From: Rhynchonema sp. JSB1_4
Lineage: Eukaryota; Nematoda; Chromadorea; Monhysterida; Xyalidae
Reading direction: 5' to 3'
NCBI GenBank assembly: GCA_030248065.1
Contig: JASAMV010008327.1
Span: 1 to 64,000, forward strand
DNA length: 64,000 nucleotides
Positions 38,501-48,236 of this stretch are shown in pieces. Every line of letters starts with the position of its first letter. The stretch's first letter is position 1. A program made the position numbers and the translations under genes. The notes beneath the pieces are model-generated. The model ran no database searches. It had not been told where the DNA came from and worked only from the letters and a program-made list of their open reading frames with translations.

Positions 38501-41500
38501 GCGGTACCCCCACTTTTTTGGGGGGAACAGACGCACCTACCTGGGGGAAGGGCGGGAAAATCCAAATTTGGAGAAGTCATTTCTAAGGTGGAAAAGTTGA
38601 CCCATTTTGCCCATTTTTTGTAAAAATCCCAATAAAAAGGGTATTTTTGGCGATGTTTGACAACATTCACCTAAAAATCACCAATTTCATGCCTAAAAAT
38701 GCTTATTTTAGGCCGAAATTTGCTTGTCTCAGGCAAAAAATTGGGGGGAGCAGACGTGCCCGGAAGGGGAGCATGCGGCAGGCCTGTGAAACATCAGTTC
38801 AATGCAGTGATGTAGTTGTGGGATAATACCCCCAAACCCAGGTCAGCTGTCTACGTATGTCTAGTGACAAATCTGTACCCATTCCAAAGCCAGCTATCCG
38901 TGTCCACCCCCTACCCTGTCCGGACATCAACCAAAGAGTGTGGATTTTAGTCCCACAATGATCACTTTATGGTCCAAAATAGTCACATTCGCTCATATTT
39001 TTAATAACATGCAGAAAGTTACGCGTTTTAAGGCCTATCTTGGCATAATTTTTACCCATTTAGTTACCCCTGGCTTTGACTTCTGGACTAATACCCCCAA
39101 ATCGGTATACCCGGCCAGCTATCTATGTCTACCACCCTGACAACTGCACCACTGGTTCACCGACAGCGACAACACGCGTGTGCTTGTTGTCTCTTTCTGA
39201 CAACATTTTGTGTCAAATTTTGAGCTCATATTTTGTCGTTTGTTTATTGCGGTTAAGCCTACGTCTACTGCGGTGAACAAGCAACACGCTGAGGTCATTT
39301 GGGCGTGAAACATCAGCGCTTCAATTCGACTCTGTTTATTCACACGACAAAAGTCAAAAGCTGGAATTCAATGCATGTCGTGAAATCCATAAATTGCACG
39401 ATCTATCATCACGGAAATTTACAACAATTCCTCAGGGCGGGCGAACTTAGGTGAAATCCGGAACCCGGAAATAAGTTGCATTCAAAAACACAGAACATTT
39501 CTGAGCTGAGCCCCGGAACTACTTCTGGAAAACGCACGATTTTACGTGCAAAAATAATGCGTTTTCCGGAAATATTTCCGGATTCCGATTTCCGGAATCA
39601 CCTTAGCGCATCCTTACCATGGCCAATCCATCACAGATTCATCCGTGTCGGGCAGTATGGACATTGTACCGCCAACTCGTTCCCTCGCCGCCAGCACAAC
39701 GACGGCAACGACTACTTCAATGTTGTTTGGAACATCAGCCAGCTTGGTGGACTCATCGGCCGAGGCACAGGCCGCGCAGCCAAGCACCAGCAGGAAACGG
39801 ACGGTGGATGAAATGTGAGTGTGTTTCTGGCGTTAAAAAAATGCAAAATGTGCGATGAGTTGTTGGTTGGTTGGTCTTCTGGGTTGTTCTTGCGCAAGCG
39901 TGAACACAAGCTCGTGTTTTTGTTTTTGGGAGTCACGTGGCCAGCTGGTTGACGCTGACGATGACCTGGTGCACCGCCCGGCTGAAACAGTAGGCCGAAA
40001 TGCGCAAGCAAAAGCATGCTGCACAATAATTGCATGTTTTTGGTGTGATGCGCCTGGATGTGTAACATCAGCTGGCTGGCCGCGTGCGCACCGTGTTCGG
40101 GCATAAAAACAGCGCAGCTGGGCAGTTTGATCCGTTTTTTACGTTTTTTTGGTAGTGAGTTTCTTTCCATGTTTCGGTGAGAGAATATACCGCAGTAGCA
40201 CCCGATCCAGGACTCACATCTTATCTATATACGAGCTGAAACATTCCGTGACGCCTGTGCACTGGCAGTCGATAACGCTGCGGTCAAAACAGTGGCACAA
40301 CATGCTTCAGACATGAAAAAAGTGATTAATAGCGATCAAACATATTGTCAGCGCACATTCATTTTGCAGCACACGCACAATCGAAAAATAATATTATTGT
40401 TCTTGCAGAGATTCGTCACACATCAAACGATCCCGTACAAGTCCGTTCGAACAAGCCCAGGTGTCCACCAGCACCAATGCAGCACAGCCTCGTCGATTGA
40501 TTGCACGATTGCCGCAACCGATTAGTAGTCACGGTGAAACATCAGCTGTTGGTGGAGCTGCTGCGGCTGTAGCTGATGCTGGAAATGAAGGTTGTGCATT
40601 TTTGGATTTGTTTGGTTTGTTTTTTTTTGTGACTTATTGTCATGTGATAAAGATTATAATCGGGTTTCGGTGTGGTGCAGTTTGGTTGTGTCTCTGACCG
40701 GACTCAGAGAGCAGCGCAATGTAAAATACACTGGCAGGCGAGAAAAAAAACAGTTTTTTTCGCGAAAAAATAAAAGGGTTCTTTGTGACAGTATAATTGT
40801 ACCGGAACTGATTGTAGCGGATGAGATTCACTAACTGCAACTTCGGAACAACCAGGCAGTCATGTGATGTTTTTGACTTGTGCTGCATTAGATTGGAATG
40901 TGTGTGCGCACTGCTAAACCAGCTTATATTGTGTAATCTTCCATGTACTAGTCAGTTGCGTCAGTTTGCTTTCTCCGCAACATCAAGAGTAAATGCAAGA
41001 GAGCTACGGACGGTTGATGCTCATGTGCGCATTTTCAACGCTCGTTGTCACGTCACGTTTTCTGCATTTCCACATTGTGCCGTATTAGATATGTATGATC
41101 TCGTGCTTTTTGCTTCAGTTTATTCATTTGCACAGTGGGGCGGGCGTGCAGTCACTTTGGGACCGAACAATGTTTCGATTTGTGATTATAAGCAATGCAG
41201 TGTCGTGAATCACACGCTTTAACTGATAAGCACACACAAGACAGATCAATAATGTTTGCATGAAATGTTATAAAGAAAATCAATCATTGAATCATTGTTG
41301 GCGTCTGCCACATTTGATATGCTAATGTGCTTATCGCTCTTGTCAGTTGTCAGTGATCGGATAGCAACAACCGAAATTTAAAAAAAATACTACACACTAA
41401 CCCTTGAAACATTTCCCAACAGTGCACCGACTCGAACCAGTGCACAAGCTAACCATCTGGCTGGCTAGCTGATGTTTCAACAAATCTATATGATGTCAAC

Positions 41501-44500
41501 CCGAACCTAATTATTCTTGCAGCCGTTGCGTCATCGCAGGACGAGACAGCCGATAACTTGGCAGCTGCAGCTGAAATGAGCGGCTACAACATCATTCGGC
41601 AGCTCGACCGCGCCACAGCTGCGGCAAGGGCAGTGGTTAATGTTCAAGGGGCTAGTGTCCCTGATCATCAAGGCGAAGACGACGGGGATGTGATACAAGT
41701 GGGCGATGAATCGGATGATGAAACATTAGCTGTCGACGATGGACAACAGCAGGGCGTCGTTATTGTCGGCCAGGAGGAAGTGGGTTGATGATTGTAATGT
41801 TGTCAATATTTTTTTCGATGAGGCTCAGAAATAGTATGTGTTCTTGTTGTCGTGTTCGGTTGAAGCAGCCGTAGTCTAACATATCAGGCGACCAATAACT
41901 TTTCTGAGTTAAGAAGGCAGTGTTTTTCATATTTCTGCAGAAAGCTATGGCAGAAGCAAAGCGCAGGCGGAAAGTTCTACGCGTCGTTTTCGAGTGAAAC
42001 ATCAGCGGTCAAGCCGTTGAAAAACGTCTGATTTGAACATTGAACACCCACTGAGCAACATCAAACTGTCCAACGAGACCATAAAGTTGGAAAAGTTACC
42101 GTTTTTTTATACTTATATCATTTGCAGGACGAAAGTGACAACGAGCCGGAGATGCTCGACGAGGAAATGGATGCGGGCGGTGGTCAGGGGGGCGACGGAA
42201 TGTACGACGATCTGGATCTTTTGCCTGAACAACAACAACAGGTTGGGGTATTGGAGAGGGGGGGGGGGGGGTTAGACGAATTGTGAACGATAGGCGTTGC
42301 AGGTTTATTGCGCAATGTTTGCAAGTTTTTATTAGTTTCACAATTGATTTGGCAATATCGGTTGACAAGGGCGGATCTAGGGAGCAAGTTTTGGTGCATT
42401 TCAGAAAGAAAAGAAAAAAGGACACCCTAAATCGCAGAATTTTACCCTGAATACCTAAAAAAAACCCAGAAATCGCGAGATTCAAGATTAAAAAACCTTC
42501 AATATTCTCACTGTCATATTTTGTATGCCATTTAGTTTAAAAATCGCCAAATTCGAAACAAGCATTGAATAAAAGCGACTTCAAAAAACGGGACATGTAC
42601 CAGAAAAAATGACTTGATGACTAATTTGGTCCCTCCCCTTGGCCAAATGCTGGATCCATCACTGTTCCTTGATAATGATCTTTTATCTTGGTTGAGGCTT
42701 TACAAAACTGATTGGAGCAACGGAGTTGAGAACGACCATAGTGAAGTTCGGAAACATTTCTTAGCGACGAACGAGATTTATGCAACTTGCTGAATCTGTG
42801 ATAAGAGAATAAAAAAATAAAATTTCATAGGCCGACGATGACATCGACGTTCTACAATTGCAAGAGGGCGTCAGAGGCGGGCAGCAGGGCGACAATTATG
42901 ATCAGATTCCCAGCGGTTGGTTGTGTTTTAGTTTTGTTGTTGTTTCTTCGAGATTCGTAGCTTCAGATTGTCACAGACGGCACCGGCCACGGAGGTCATT
43001 CTCACGTGAAACATCAGCCTATGATCGTTTGCTGCGATCTGACTTTGGATCTCAATGAAATTATACAAATGCTGTTATGATTTTGGATAAAGTGTGCGCT
43101 TTTTTCTCCTGCAGATCTACAAGCATACGGCGGTATTGCAATTCCGGCGCTCAATCCCGACTTTGACCAGCCGCAGGGATACATGGGCGATCAGCAGATG
43201 TTGGATGTGACGCCCGCTTCCGGTATGTGTGTGCAGGATAATTTTCTCTTGATTTTTGTAATTGTTTTATTTGTGATTCTTTTTCAGCAGTTGAGAGCGC
43301 GTTGTGCATTTAGTTACAAATTGGCTGTCCAGAGTAACCACAGTAATGCACGCAGCCTATATTCATACTGTATTCATTCGTGGTTATCATGCCCATTGTT
43401 TGTTGCTATTATTTAGCCGTAATATTTTTGCCCCGAACTAAGCAAACAAACAGCAATATATTATCACATTGCACAATGTCACGCACAGGTGCAGCAGCGC
43501 AGCAAGATTTCGTGTCAGCGAGTGGACAGGGGGACAGTGAAGTGCCAACAGCACCGAGTTACATGCGCAGCGCATTCGCACGACCCGGCCAGGCCGCATC
43601 TGCGTCGGTCACCTATTTGGAAGGGTTGGTTGTTGGGTTTTTTTTCGCATTTTTGTTGTTTAATGGCGATTGAGAGGCGATCTTGAATAATCAAGGCTTT
43701 GCTTTTTCAATTCTTCGATTTGTCATTGCCACGGTTCTGATCAGCGTGTTGATGGTTGCTTTGATCATAAATGTTTCACCATCACTATAAATTCCGGCTA
43801 AAGAGTGACGACCCGCAATTACCCCTTTTTCTTCAACAGGTGAAAACATGACCGCCCAAAAATCAAAATAGAATTCGAAATAAAAACGAATGCGACAAGG
43901 TTTTTTCACTGCTTCTGCATCACTGTGAGAAACCAAAACCGAACTATTCGTTGTCACACATAACAGTTGCATATCGACATGCAATTTTTCTCAATTATTT
44001 ATTGTGGCAAGTTAATCATGCTCAAATCGACAAGTAATCTAGTTGCCTGTCGGGTTGCCTGACAAAAATTCGGTTTGCCAATGTCAAGCGGCCTTGTAAA
44101 ATTAAAAAATAACCCTGATTTGAGCAAAAATAAATAGCAATCAAATGTTTCAGGTCGCAAATGCCGCAGAGCAGCGGAATGGGCGGCTTCCAAGCCGCGA
44201 GTACTTTTGGTGAGACAATCTGTTGATTTTCGGCTAATTCTAATGCAGTTGACGCACGTCGAGTCGCACATAGTCGTCCTCGTCGCAGGCAGAAATGATC
44301 TCAAGAAATACATAGATTATTCATGAGTTTCGTCGACGACATTAGAATTAGCCCGAATTTCTTTCATGTCCTGTTTTTTCTCTGGCATAAATTTGATAAC
44401 ACATATTAAATTATCAAGGGAGCTGTTTTGCACTAGTCTTTCTTTGTCGCAGGTGGTTTCGGCCGTCAACGTGGTCCCGAGTGGAGCATTGTGTCGTCGG

Positions 44501-47500
44501 AACAACCACCCGAAGTTGTGCTAGGTCAGAAATCGGGATTTCGGTTTTGTTTGTTTTATTTGTGGGTTTTGCGTGACATCAATCACGTTTAAAGTGTTGC
44601 GCTCGGGAACAAGATACCGGCTTGAACCTGTGATGTGCTAATGCGTGACAGCAGAATTCCATACTTTGCGTGATTCTGTAAGTGCTGTTGGTGGCACTAA
44701 TCGACCTAAACAAACAGCAATATAAATAAAAATCGGGGGAATCGATTCCCGAAATATTAGGCGAACTATTCTTGAGACAGTTCTGACGAGCATTCCCTAA
44801 AACGCTATGATATTCTTCAAAATTATCACCAATTGGCGCATCAAATAAGTTTGTGGGGTGGCTGATGTTTCACTTGGCAATGACCCAGGATGTCGACCGA
44901 GCGCTGCTCACTAACTGGATCATAAGCTGCAATTAAATAAAATAAAAATAAAAACCAATCACAAAGCACAAAGTAACCATCAAGTCAAAGTCAATAACGT
45001 TTTTTTATAATCCACGCTCAGATACGGACAGCAACGAGGCCACATCCAGCACGCAGCCATCAGCCGTCGTGCCGAATGATGATGATGAGGTGGTGATGCC
45101 ACATGTTGCACAGGTTGGAATGGGGGTGAGGAGATTGTGTCCGTCAGTTGGAATTGTCTGATGTTTGTCGATCATTTGAGCCTTTTGTTGGTAAAATGTG
45201 CCGTCGATGTTTGGCGAGAACTAAGCGCTTGCCTGGACATTGCTGGAACAGGTGATTCAGTTCATTCCCGGCTGTAACATCCACCAGCCAGCCGTCTAAG
45301 TGTGTGTATTTGTGGACCTATATGTACATAGTTGTATTGTTGCTGCAAACGCTTATCTGAATCTTGCTCCAAGCGTGGGCTATACAGTCTAGACTCTTTA
45401 TAGTGACGTGATCATGAGCGATTATTTTCTGTCTCCCTATAAAGAATATCTACTGTATAGAGGAGTGTATGGCAAATACGAAGTTGAAGATGGATCGGGA
45501 ACCAAGATAGCGTAGAAAAATATGAAGGGTTGCGCTATAAAGAGTGTCACGATGAAGGGTGTACACCATATGTGGAACAACTAAAGTATAACACAATGAA
45601 ACATCAGTGCTCTGCTGCTGCGAAGATTATCTTACAGGACGAACCAGCGTTCGCAATGTTGGGCGAGGGACAGGTGGAGGATGTGAATCTGGATGAAGGA
45701 GATGAGGAGGAGGAGGAGGATGCAGGTTGGTGATGTTTCACTCGATGCACGTAATATCGTTATACTCGGCACAACTACTATTTAGTGCACAACATTGCGT
45801 GGTGCCATTATTTGTAGCTGCTCCGAAACATCTTTGAGTCCAAGAGTGATCAACTTGTTATAGTTTTGTTCAACGAAGCACATTTGGCTTGTCGTGTTTG
45901 ATTCGTTGTCAATACGCGTTGTTATTGTGTGTCAAGCCAAGCTCAATGATGTGGTCTGGCCAGCAGCATTCGCACTGACGATGACCTGGTGCACGCTTGG
46001 TCTGTGAAAACTGGCAGAAACAGACGTACAGCCAAAAGAGACACGCTGGATAATTCACATTGTCTTCAATTACTCAATAACGTGATGTGTTCTGAAAAAA
46101 CACATATCTTCAATCCTTACCTAATCCCATCACCGAGTTTCATACGCTCCCAAACCTATCCAACCTGATGTTTCACTCCATCTATATAAATGCAGATGAC
46201 GATGACGAAGACGAGAGTGACGTGGACGACGGAGCTGGCGAGGAGGCGGAGTTGGCGATGCGCTCGCGGCTGTTGGAACAATTGGGCAGGGGCCGGGCGT
46301 TGGGACAACAATCCGGCGATGAACAAGGGTACGGGATTTGGGCGGGGGGGGGGGGGTGGGGGGGGGGTAAAAAAAGAAAAAAGGAACAAAAAAAAAAAAA
46401 AAAAACAAACCAAAAAAAAAAAAAACACAAAAAAAAACACCCAAACAACAACAACCACCCAAAAAAAATTCTCCCCCCCCCCCCAACTCAGAGGGCGCAT
46501 ATTGGGATCAGTCCATATTGTCAACAGTCCAGAACAGATGGTGGGTGGAGCACAAACCCCCCACAAACCCGGGTGTCGACAACAATAGATTTGGGCTTAG
46601 GCGTCAATATTGTTTGGGATGGCGCTTTATTTGTGCGTAAATCGCCAGCTATGCGATACCTGATTGACTGTGGCGGTTTGTATTATGGCACACAATGTGT
46701 GCCATATAAAGTCGTCAGTGTGATAATCATAACGCCAATTTCATCTTTTGTTTTGGTTTCCATTCTCACGCTGAATCTGCAGATTTAGGGAAGTTCACAT
46801 AAAACTTGTTTTCCCCGTTGCAGCAGTGACGGTGAGGCAGGTGCAGCGAGCAGCGCAGCCACAACAACGACCGCTACAGTACCGGCCACAAGTACGAGCA
46901 CGGGCAGCAGAGGTGCGGCTTTGTGGGCGTTTTTATTTTCAAATTTTTCCAATATTTTGTCACCGAATGCACCTGGTATTTCTGCGGATGCAGCAACTTT
47001 GACGCTTGTTCCAATCCCAATATGCGCAAGAATATAATTTTGGTAGTAGCTGTTTTGAAGTTTCAGTCTTGTTTTCTGATGATTCATCGCTAGATGACCC
47101 TCGGTGTTGATTTTCGACAGGGCTGAAAATTGTAGGCCTGAGGCCGTAAAATAACGATATATTTGTACAGGCAAACTGCACCAACACGAGCCCGATTTCG
47201 AAGGTGGCGTGTATTCAAAACGAATAGAAACAGAAAATCATGCTCCATTTTGTAGTCTTCAACGTGTAACATTTCCCAAATCAGCAGCCACGTTTGAATG
47301 TTTCACTATTCTGCCTGCTGCGAAATCGAGCTCATGTAGACGTAGTTTGCCTTTACATAAATTACACTCTCATTTCAAATATTGCAGTGATCAAACTGAA
47401 CATAGTGAGCAGTGGTGGTGAGCCGAGTGGAACATCAGCGGGCACGAGTGCGTCAACGTCAACTGGTGGGCAAGCAGCCACGGCAACACGCGGTGGTCGG

Positions 47501-47608
47501 GGTGGGGCAACCAGGGGAAGCAGGCCGATGGGACGCCGGGCACGCAAGGGGCTGCCGAGGGGAAGGGGTGGTGGAGGTAGTAAGCGGATGGTTTACTATA
47601 CGAGTTGA
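17570..47608 (+). CDS. TPR: Nucleoprotein TPR (nuclear pore basket protein)
   Basis: Complete, 60 exons, 7,089 nt, about 2,362 aa, close to the human length. Exons: 17570-17834, 17912-17985, 18092-18188, 18339-18442, 18523-18636, 20121-20264, 20345-20425, 20487-20574, 20902-20970, 21136-21204, 22127-22198, 22507-22616, 22850-22963, 23030-23128, 23555-23658, 23935-24036, 24099-24273, 25283-25422, 25615-25720, 25982-26080, 26426-26513, 26612-26715, 26972-27112, 27331-27490, 27856-27983, 29016-29081, 29142-29312, 29485-29601, 29876-30028, 30499-30609, 30919-31020, 31371-31526, 32650-32760, 33043-33189, 33626-33690, 33943-34053, 34131-34209, 34289-34420, 35123-35215, 35296-35356, 35477-35590, 35889-36062, 36543-36610, 37244-37372, 37647-37710, 38145-38351, 39637-39814, 40409-40590, 41523-41779, 42128-42241, 42831-42915, 43115-43222, 43489-43624, 44154-44209, 44453-44524, 45022-45113, 45638-45725, 46196-46328, 46824-46912, 47388-47608. 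Phases close exactly. Residues 1 to about 1600 are coiled coil with the TPR signatures LSPGAAAASRLIK, NIDELQQTNQRL and the 'VGRNYKTKF' segment. The rest is a Ser/Thr/Ala-, Asp/Glu- and Gly-rich tail with basic NLS-like RKRT/IKRSR and a C-terminal RG-rich end. It should anchor the nuclear basket and act in mRNA export and checkpoint control (family knowledge). The exon 17 donor could be 3 nt earlier, the exon 21 acceptor 15 nt earlier, and exon 59 has a tandem CAGCAG acceptor. Confidence 0.95.
18443..18522 (+). other. TPR: GC-AG intron in TPR
   Basis: The exon ends TTGTTGCAG and the intron starts GCAAGA, ending TTTTTCAG. Both exon frames join in phase 0 in coiled-coil sequence. No GT alternative keeps the frame. 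Confidence 0.8.
19077..19372. repeat. 300-bp dispersed repeat (copy 1)
   Basis: It starts GGCAGGCGGAAAAAAACCGG and runs to GAGCACTCTCGTCACTTCG. A closely similar copy is at 52677-52976, and a short version with similar ends at 40727-40795. Confidence 0.8.
19545..19890. repeat. 91-bp tandem repeat with embedded TTAGGC
   Basis: GCTGCCAGCCAGGAAGAC recurs at 19591, 19682, 19773 and 19864, a constant 91-bp period. Each boundary carries two or three GGCTTA units. It lies in TPR intron 5. Confidence 0.85.
20604..20847. mobile_element. Family B palindromic MITE in TPR intron 8
   Basis: The ends CTAGTAAGCTTCTAATTTCG and AATTTACTATA enclose the usual arms. The centre is TGAAACATTCGAAACG (about 20722). 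Confidence 0.8.
21364..21908. mobile_element. TTAGGC-carrying TIR element in TPR intron 10
   Basis: The ends are GACGGTCGGGCAAAGC and the complement of GGTGGCCGGGCAATTGAG, with the exact 8-bp duplication GTATGGTA (21356-21363, 21909-21916). The core holds GCCTAA-type units and a long A-rich purine tract (about 21535-21785). Confidence 0.8.
24841..24861 (+). promoter_or_regulatory. ATGTTTCA-N7-TGTAAA motif
   Basis: Bipartite small-RNA-promoter-like motif with seven-base spacing and a weak TATA-like half. Confidence 0.3.
25103..25123 (+). promoter_or_regulatory. ATGTTTCA-N7-TATAAT motif
   Basis: The motif core is followed after exactly seven bases by TATAAT, as in a PSE plus TATA promoter. 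Confidence 0.35.
28120..28277. mobile_element. Inverted-repeat MITE (GAGCTCATGAGAC ends)
   Basis: Perfect 13-bp ends GAGCTCATGAGAC and GTCTCATGAGCTC, 158 bp overall, with further internal complementarity (TTTCGAAAACAAAAGA type). It lies in TPR intron 25. Confidence 0.7.
28469..28849. mobile_element. hAT-like MITE (CAGTGGTGTCGTT ends)
   Basis: Exact 8-bp duplication GCTGTGAC (28461-28468 and 28850-28857), with ends CAGTGGTGTCGTT and AACGACACCACTG. GGTATGGG units repeat inside. It lies in TPR intron 25. Confidence 0.88.
29832..29853 (-). promoter_or_regulatory. ATGTTTCA-N7-TATATAT motif
   Basis: On the minus strand, the core at 29853-29846 is followed after seven bases by TATATAT. It lies just upstream of TPR exon 29. 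Confidence 0.35.
31684..31939. mobile_element. hAT-like MITE
   Basis: The ends are CACTGGTG and CACCACTG, with near-duplication GGACCGAC/GGACAGAC on the flanks. It shares GGTACAGTAGGTTGCCGCC with 16317-16725 and 49137-49455. Confidence 0.7.
31953..32297. mobile_element. Element with CAGTGGCGGATCC ends
   Basis: CAGTGGCGGATCC on the left and GGATCCGCC on the right. Related left ends occur at 33277 (right end not found) and about 42369, which closes at GGATCCATCACTG, 42664. No clear target duplication is seen. Confidence 0.55.
34489..34915. mobile_element. hAT-like MITE (CAGTGGTGTCGTT ends)
   Basis: Exact 8-bp duplication AATCCACT (34481-34488 and 34916-34923). GGTATCCGGTATCC units repeat inside. 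Same family ends as 28469-28849. It lies in TPR intron 38. Confidence 0.88.
36314..36506. mobile_element. Family C MITE in TPR intron 42
   Basis: The ends are TAAAGGCAAACTACACC and GGCGTAGTTTGCCTTTA, with internal ATGTTTCACTGTTCTGCC. It ends about 36 bp before exon 43. Confidence 0.8.
37008..37215. mobile_element. Degenerate hAT-like MITE remnant
   Basis: GGTTGGGCAAAAATT at the left and TTTTTTCCAACCCTG at the right match the 58462-59178 family, as does the internal CAATCATCGGTCCATATCAA. No intact target duplication is seen. Confidence 0.6.
38352..38396. repeat. (GTT)n microsatellite at a TPR 5' splice site
   Basis: The intron after exon 46 begins directly with a GTT-repeat run, so the donor GTTGTT is part of the microsatellite. 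Length variation would leave the donor sequence unchanged. Confidence 0.75.
38805..39154. mobile_element. hAT-like MITE
   Basis: The ends are CAGTGATGTAGTTGT and ACAACTGCACCACTG, flanked by an imperfect duplication GTTCAATG/GTTCACCG. Inner sequence is shared with 17100-17416. Confidence 0.65.
39294..39313 (-). promoter_or_regulatory. ATGTTTCA-N7-ATGAC motif
   Basis: Minus-strand core at 39313-39306, ATGAC after seven bases. TPR intron 46. Confidence 0.35.
39433..39612. mobile_element. Inverted-repeat element of CCGGAAA units
   Basis: The ends are CAGGGCGGGCGAACTTAGG and ACCTTAGCGCATCC, with CCGGAAATA/TATTTCCGG arms. It is a diverged relative of 5821-6067 and ends about 25 bp before TPR exon 47. 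Confidence 0.55.
40727..40795. mobile_element. Short MITE of the GGCAGGCG family
   Basis: CACTGGCAGGCGAGAAAAA to GGTTCTTTGTGACAGTATA. Both ends match those of the long copy around 52677-53025. Confidence 0.6.
41470..41490 (+). promoter_or_regulatory. ATGTTTCA-N7-TATATG motif
   Basis: Plus-strand core then TATATG after seven bases. TPR intron 48, 33 bp before exon 49. Confidence 0.35.
41983..42002 (-). promoter_or_regulatory. ATGTTTCA-N7-ACGAC motif
   Basis: Minus-strand core at 42002-41995, ACGAC after seven bases. TPR intron 49. Confidence 0.35.
42995..43014 (-). promoter_or_regulatory. ATGTTTCA-N7-ATGAC motif
   Basis: Minus-strand core at 43014-43007, spacer CGTGAGA, then ATGAC. TPR intron 51. 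Confidence 0.35.
43771..43792 (+). promoter_or_regulatory. ATGTTTCA-N7-TATAAAT motif
   Basis: Plus-strand core, seven bases, then a good TATA box (TATAAAT). TPR intron 53. Confidence 0.38.
44865..44884 (+). promoter_or_regulatory. ATGTTTCA-N7-ATGAC motif
   Basis: Core with spacer CTTGGCA then ATGAC. TPR intron 55. Confidence 0.35.
46168..46190 (+). promoter_or_regulatory. ATGTTTCA-N7-TATATAAA motif abutting a TPR exon
   Basis: Core, seven bases, then TATATAAA, directly followed by the TGCAG acceptor of exon 58. A transcript started here would begin inside coding sequence. Confidence 0.35.
46340..46490. repeat. Low-complexity G-run, A-rich and C-run tract
   Basis: Homopolymer G tracts, then about 100 bp of almost pure A with sparse C/G, then homopolymer C. 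TPR intron 58. Exact length and content may be affected by sequencing error. Confidence 0.7.
47166..47355. mobile_element. Family C MITE in TPR intron 59
   Basis: CAGGCAAACTGCACC and GTAGTTTGCCTTTA ends, the CACGAGCCCGATTTCG arm, internal ATGTTTCACTATTC. It ends 32 bp before the last TPR exon. Confidence 0.8.
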
Positions 47609-48080
47609 TTGCACTGGGTGAAATGTGGAATTTTTGATAAATTTGCTAAGCCTGAGTTGAAGTAGCTCTGTGTTTTGAAAGTGTTTTTTGCTGTGTAGTT
47701 TATTCTAAGGGGAAGTGTATCAGATCATTGATCAGTACTCCATGTCATTGAACATAGCTAGTGCATGAAACATTTTTGTCCCAATGGTGTACACATCAGC
47801 TGGATATCAATGAATGAATTGCTTCACTGAAATATCCACAACACCTGGTGATTTTCGGATTATTTCGGATTGTTGTACTTTTTTAGTCTCATTTATATGT
47901 AAATCATAATTGTGCAGTTATGTTAAAGTATAAGTATGAACTGAGGTTACTAGTTGTGTTTCTTGTTGCGCCTGTTACTGCGTTATTCACATACAATCCG
48001 GGTTGACATTGATTGTTTTTCTCATGATTTACTTATCTAATTGTGCTGCATGTTTGTTTCATTGTTTCTTACTGTCAATG

Positions 48081-48086
48081 AATAAA
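48081..48086 (+). terminator. TPR: Poly(A) signal of TPR
   Basis: AATAAA in an AT-rich context about 470 bp after the stop codon. It is the only canonical hexamer I see in this spacer. Confidence 0.6.
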
Positions 48087-48199
48087 ATCATTTGAAAAAT
48101 GTTGACTTATTGTGATTTGCGTGTCCGGTTTCGAACTACCGTATGATAAATACTTGAAATTAAATTATCCTGATACCATTTGTAACATTATAAATAATA

Positions 48200-48212
48200 T
48201 TATACAATTCAG
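48200..48212 (+). promoter_or_regulatory. Candidate trans-splice acceptor of PTRH2
   Basis: TTATACAATTCAG with no matching upstream donor required. It is about 126 bp after the TPR poly(A) signal, the spacing usual for spliced-leader-resolved nematode operons. Confidence 0.45.
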
Positions 48213-48236
48213 TACATCCCCACATCATCCCCGCAA

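Larger units (their letters stand above)
47609..48236 (+). other. TPR 3'UTR and TPR-PTRH2 spacer
   Basis: Stop at 47606-47608. AATAAA lies at 48081-48086. A U/A-rich TATACAATTCAG ends at 48212, 24 nt before the PTRH2 ATG. No terminator or independent promoter is evident. Confidence 0.55.

Noticed and set aside
38212..38670. Minus-strand frames with poly-Gln, poly-Thr or poly-Cys around 38250-38400
   Set aside because: They are antisense readings of the GTT microsatellite and of TPR exon 46, whose plus-strand frame is splice-consistent.
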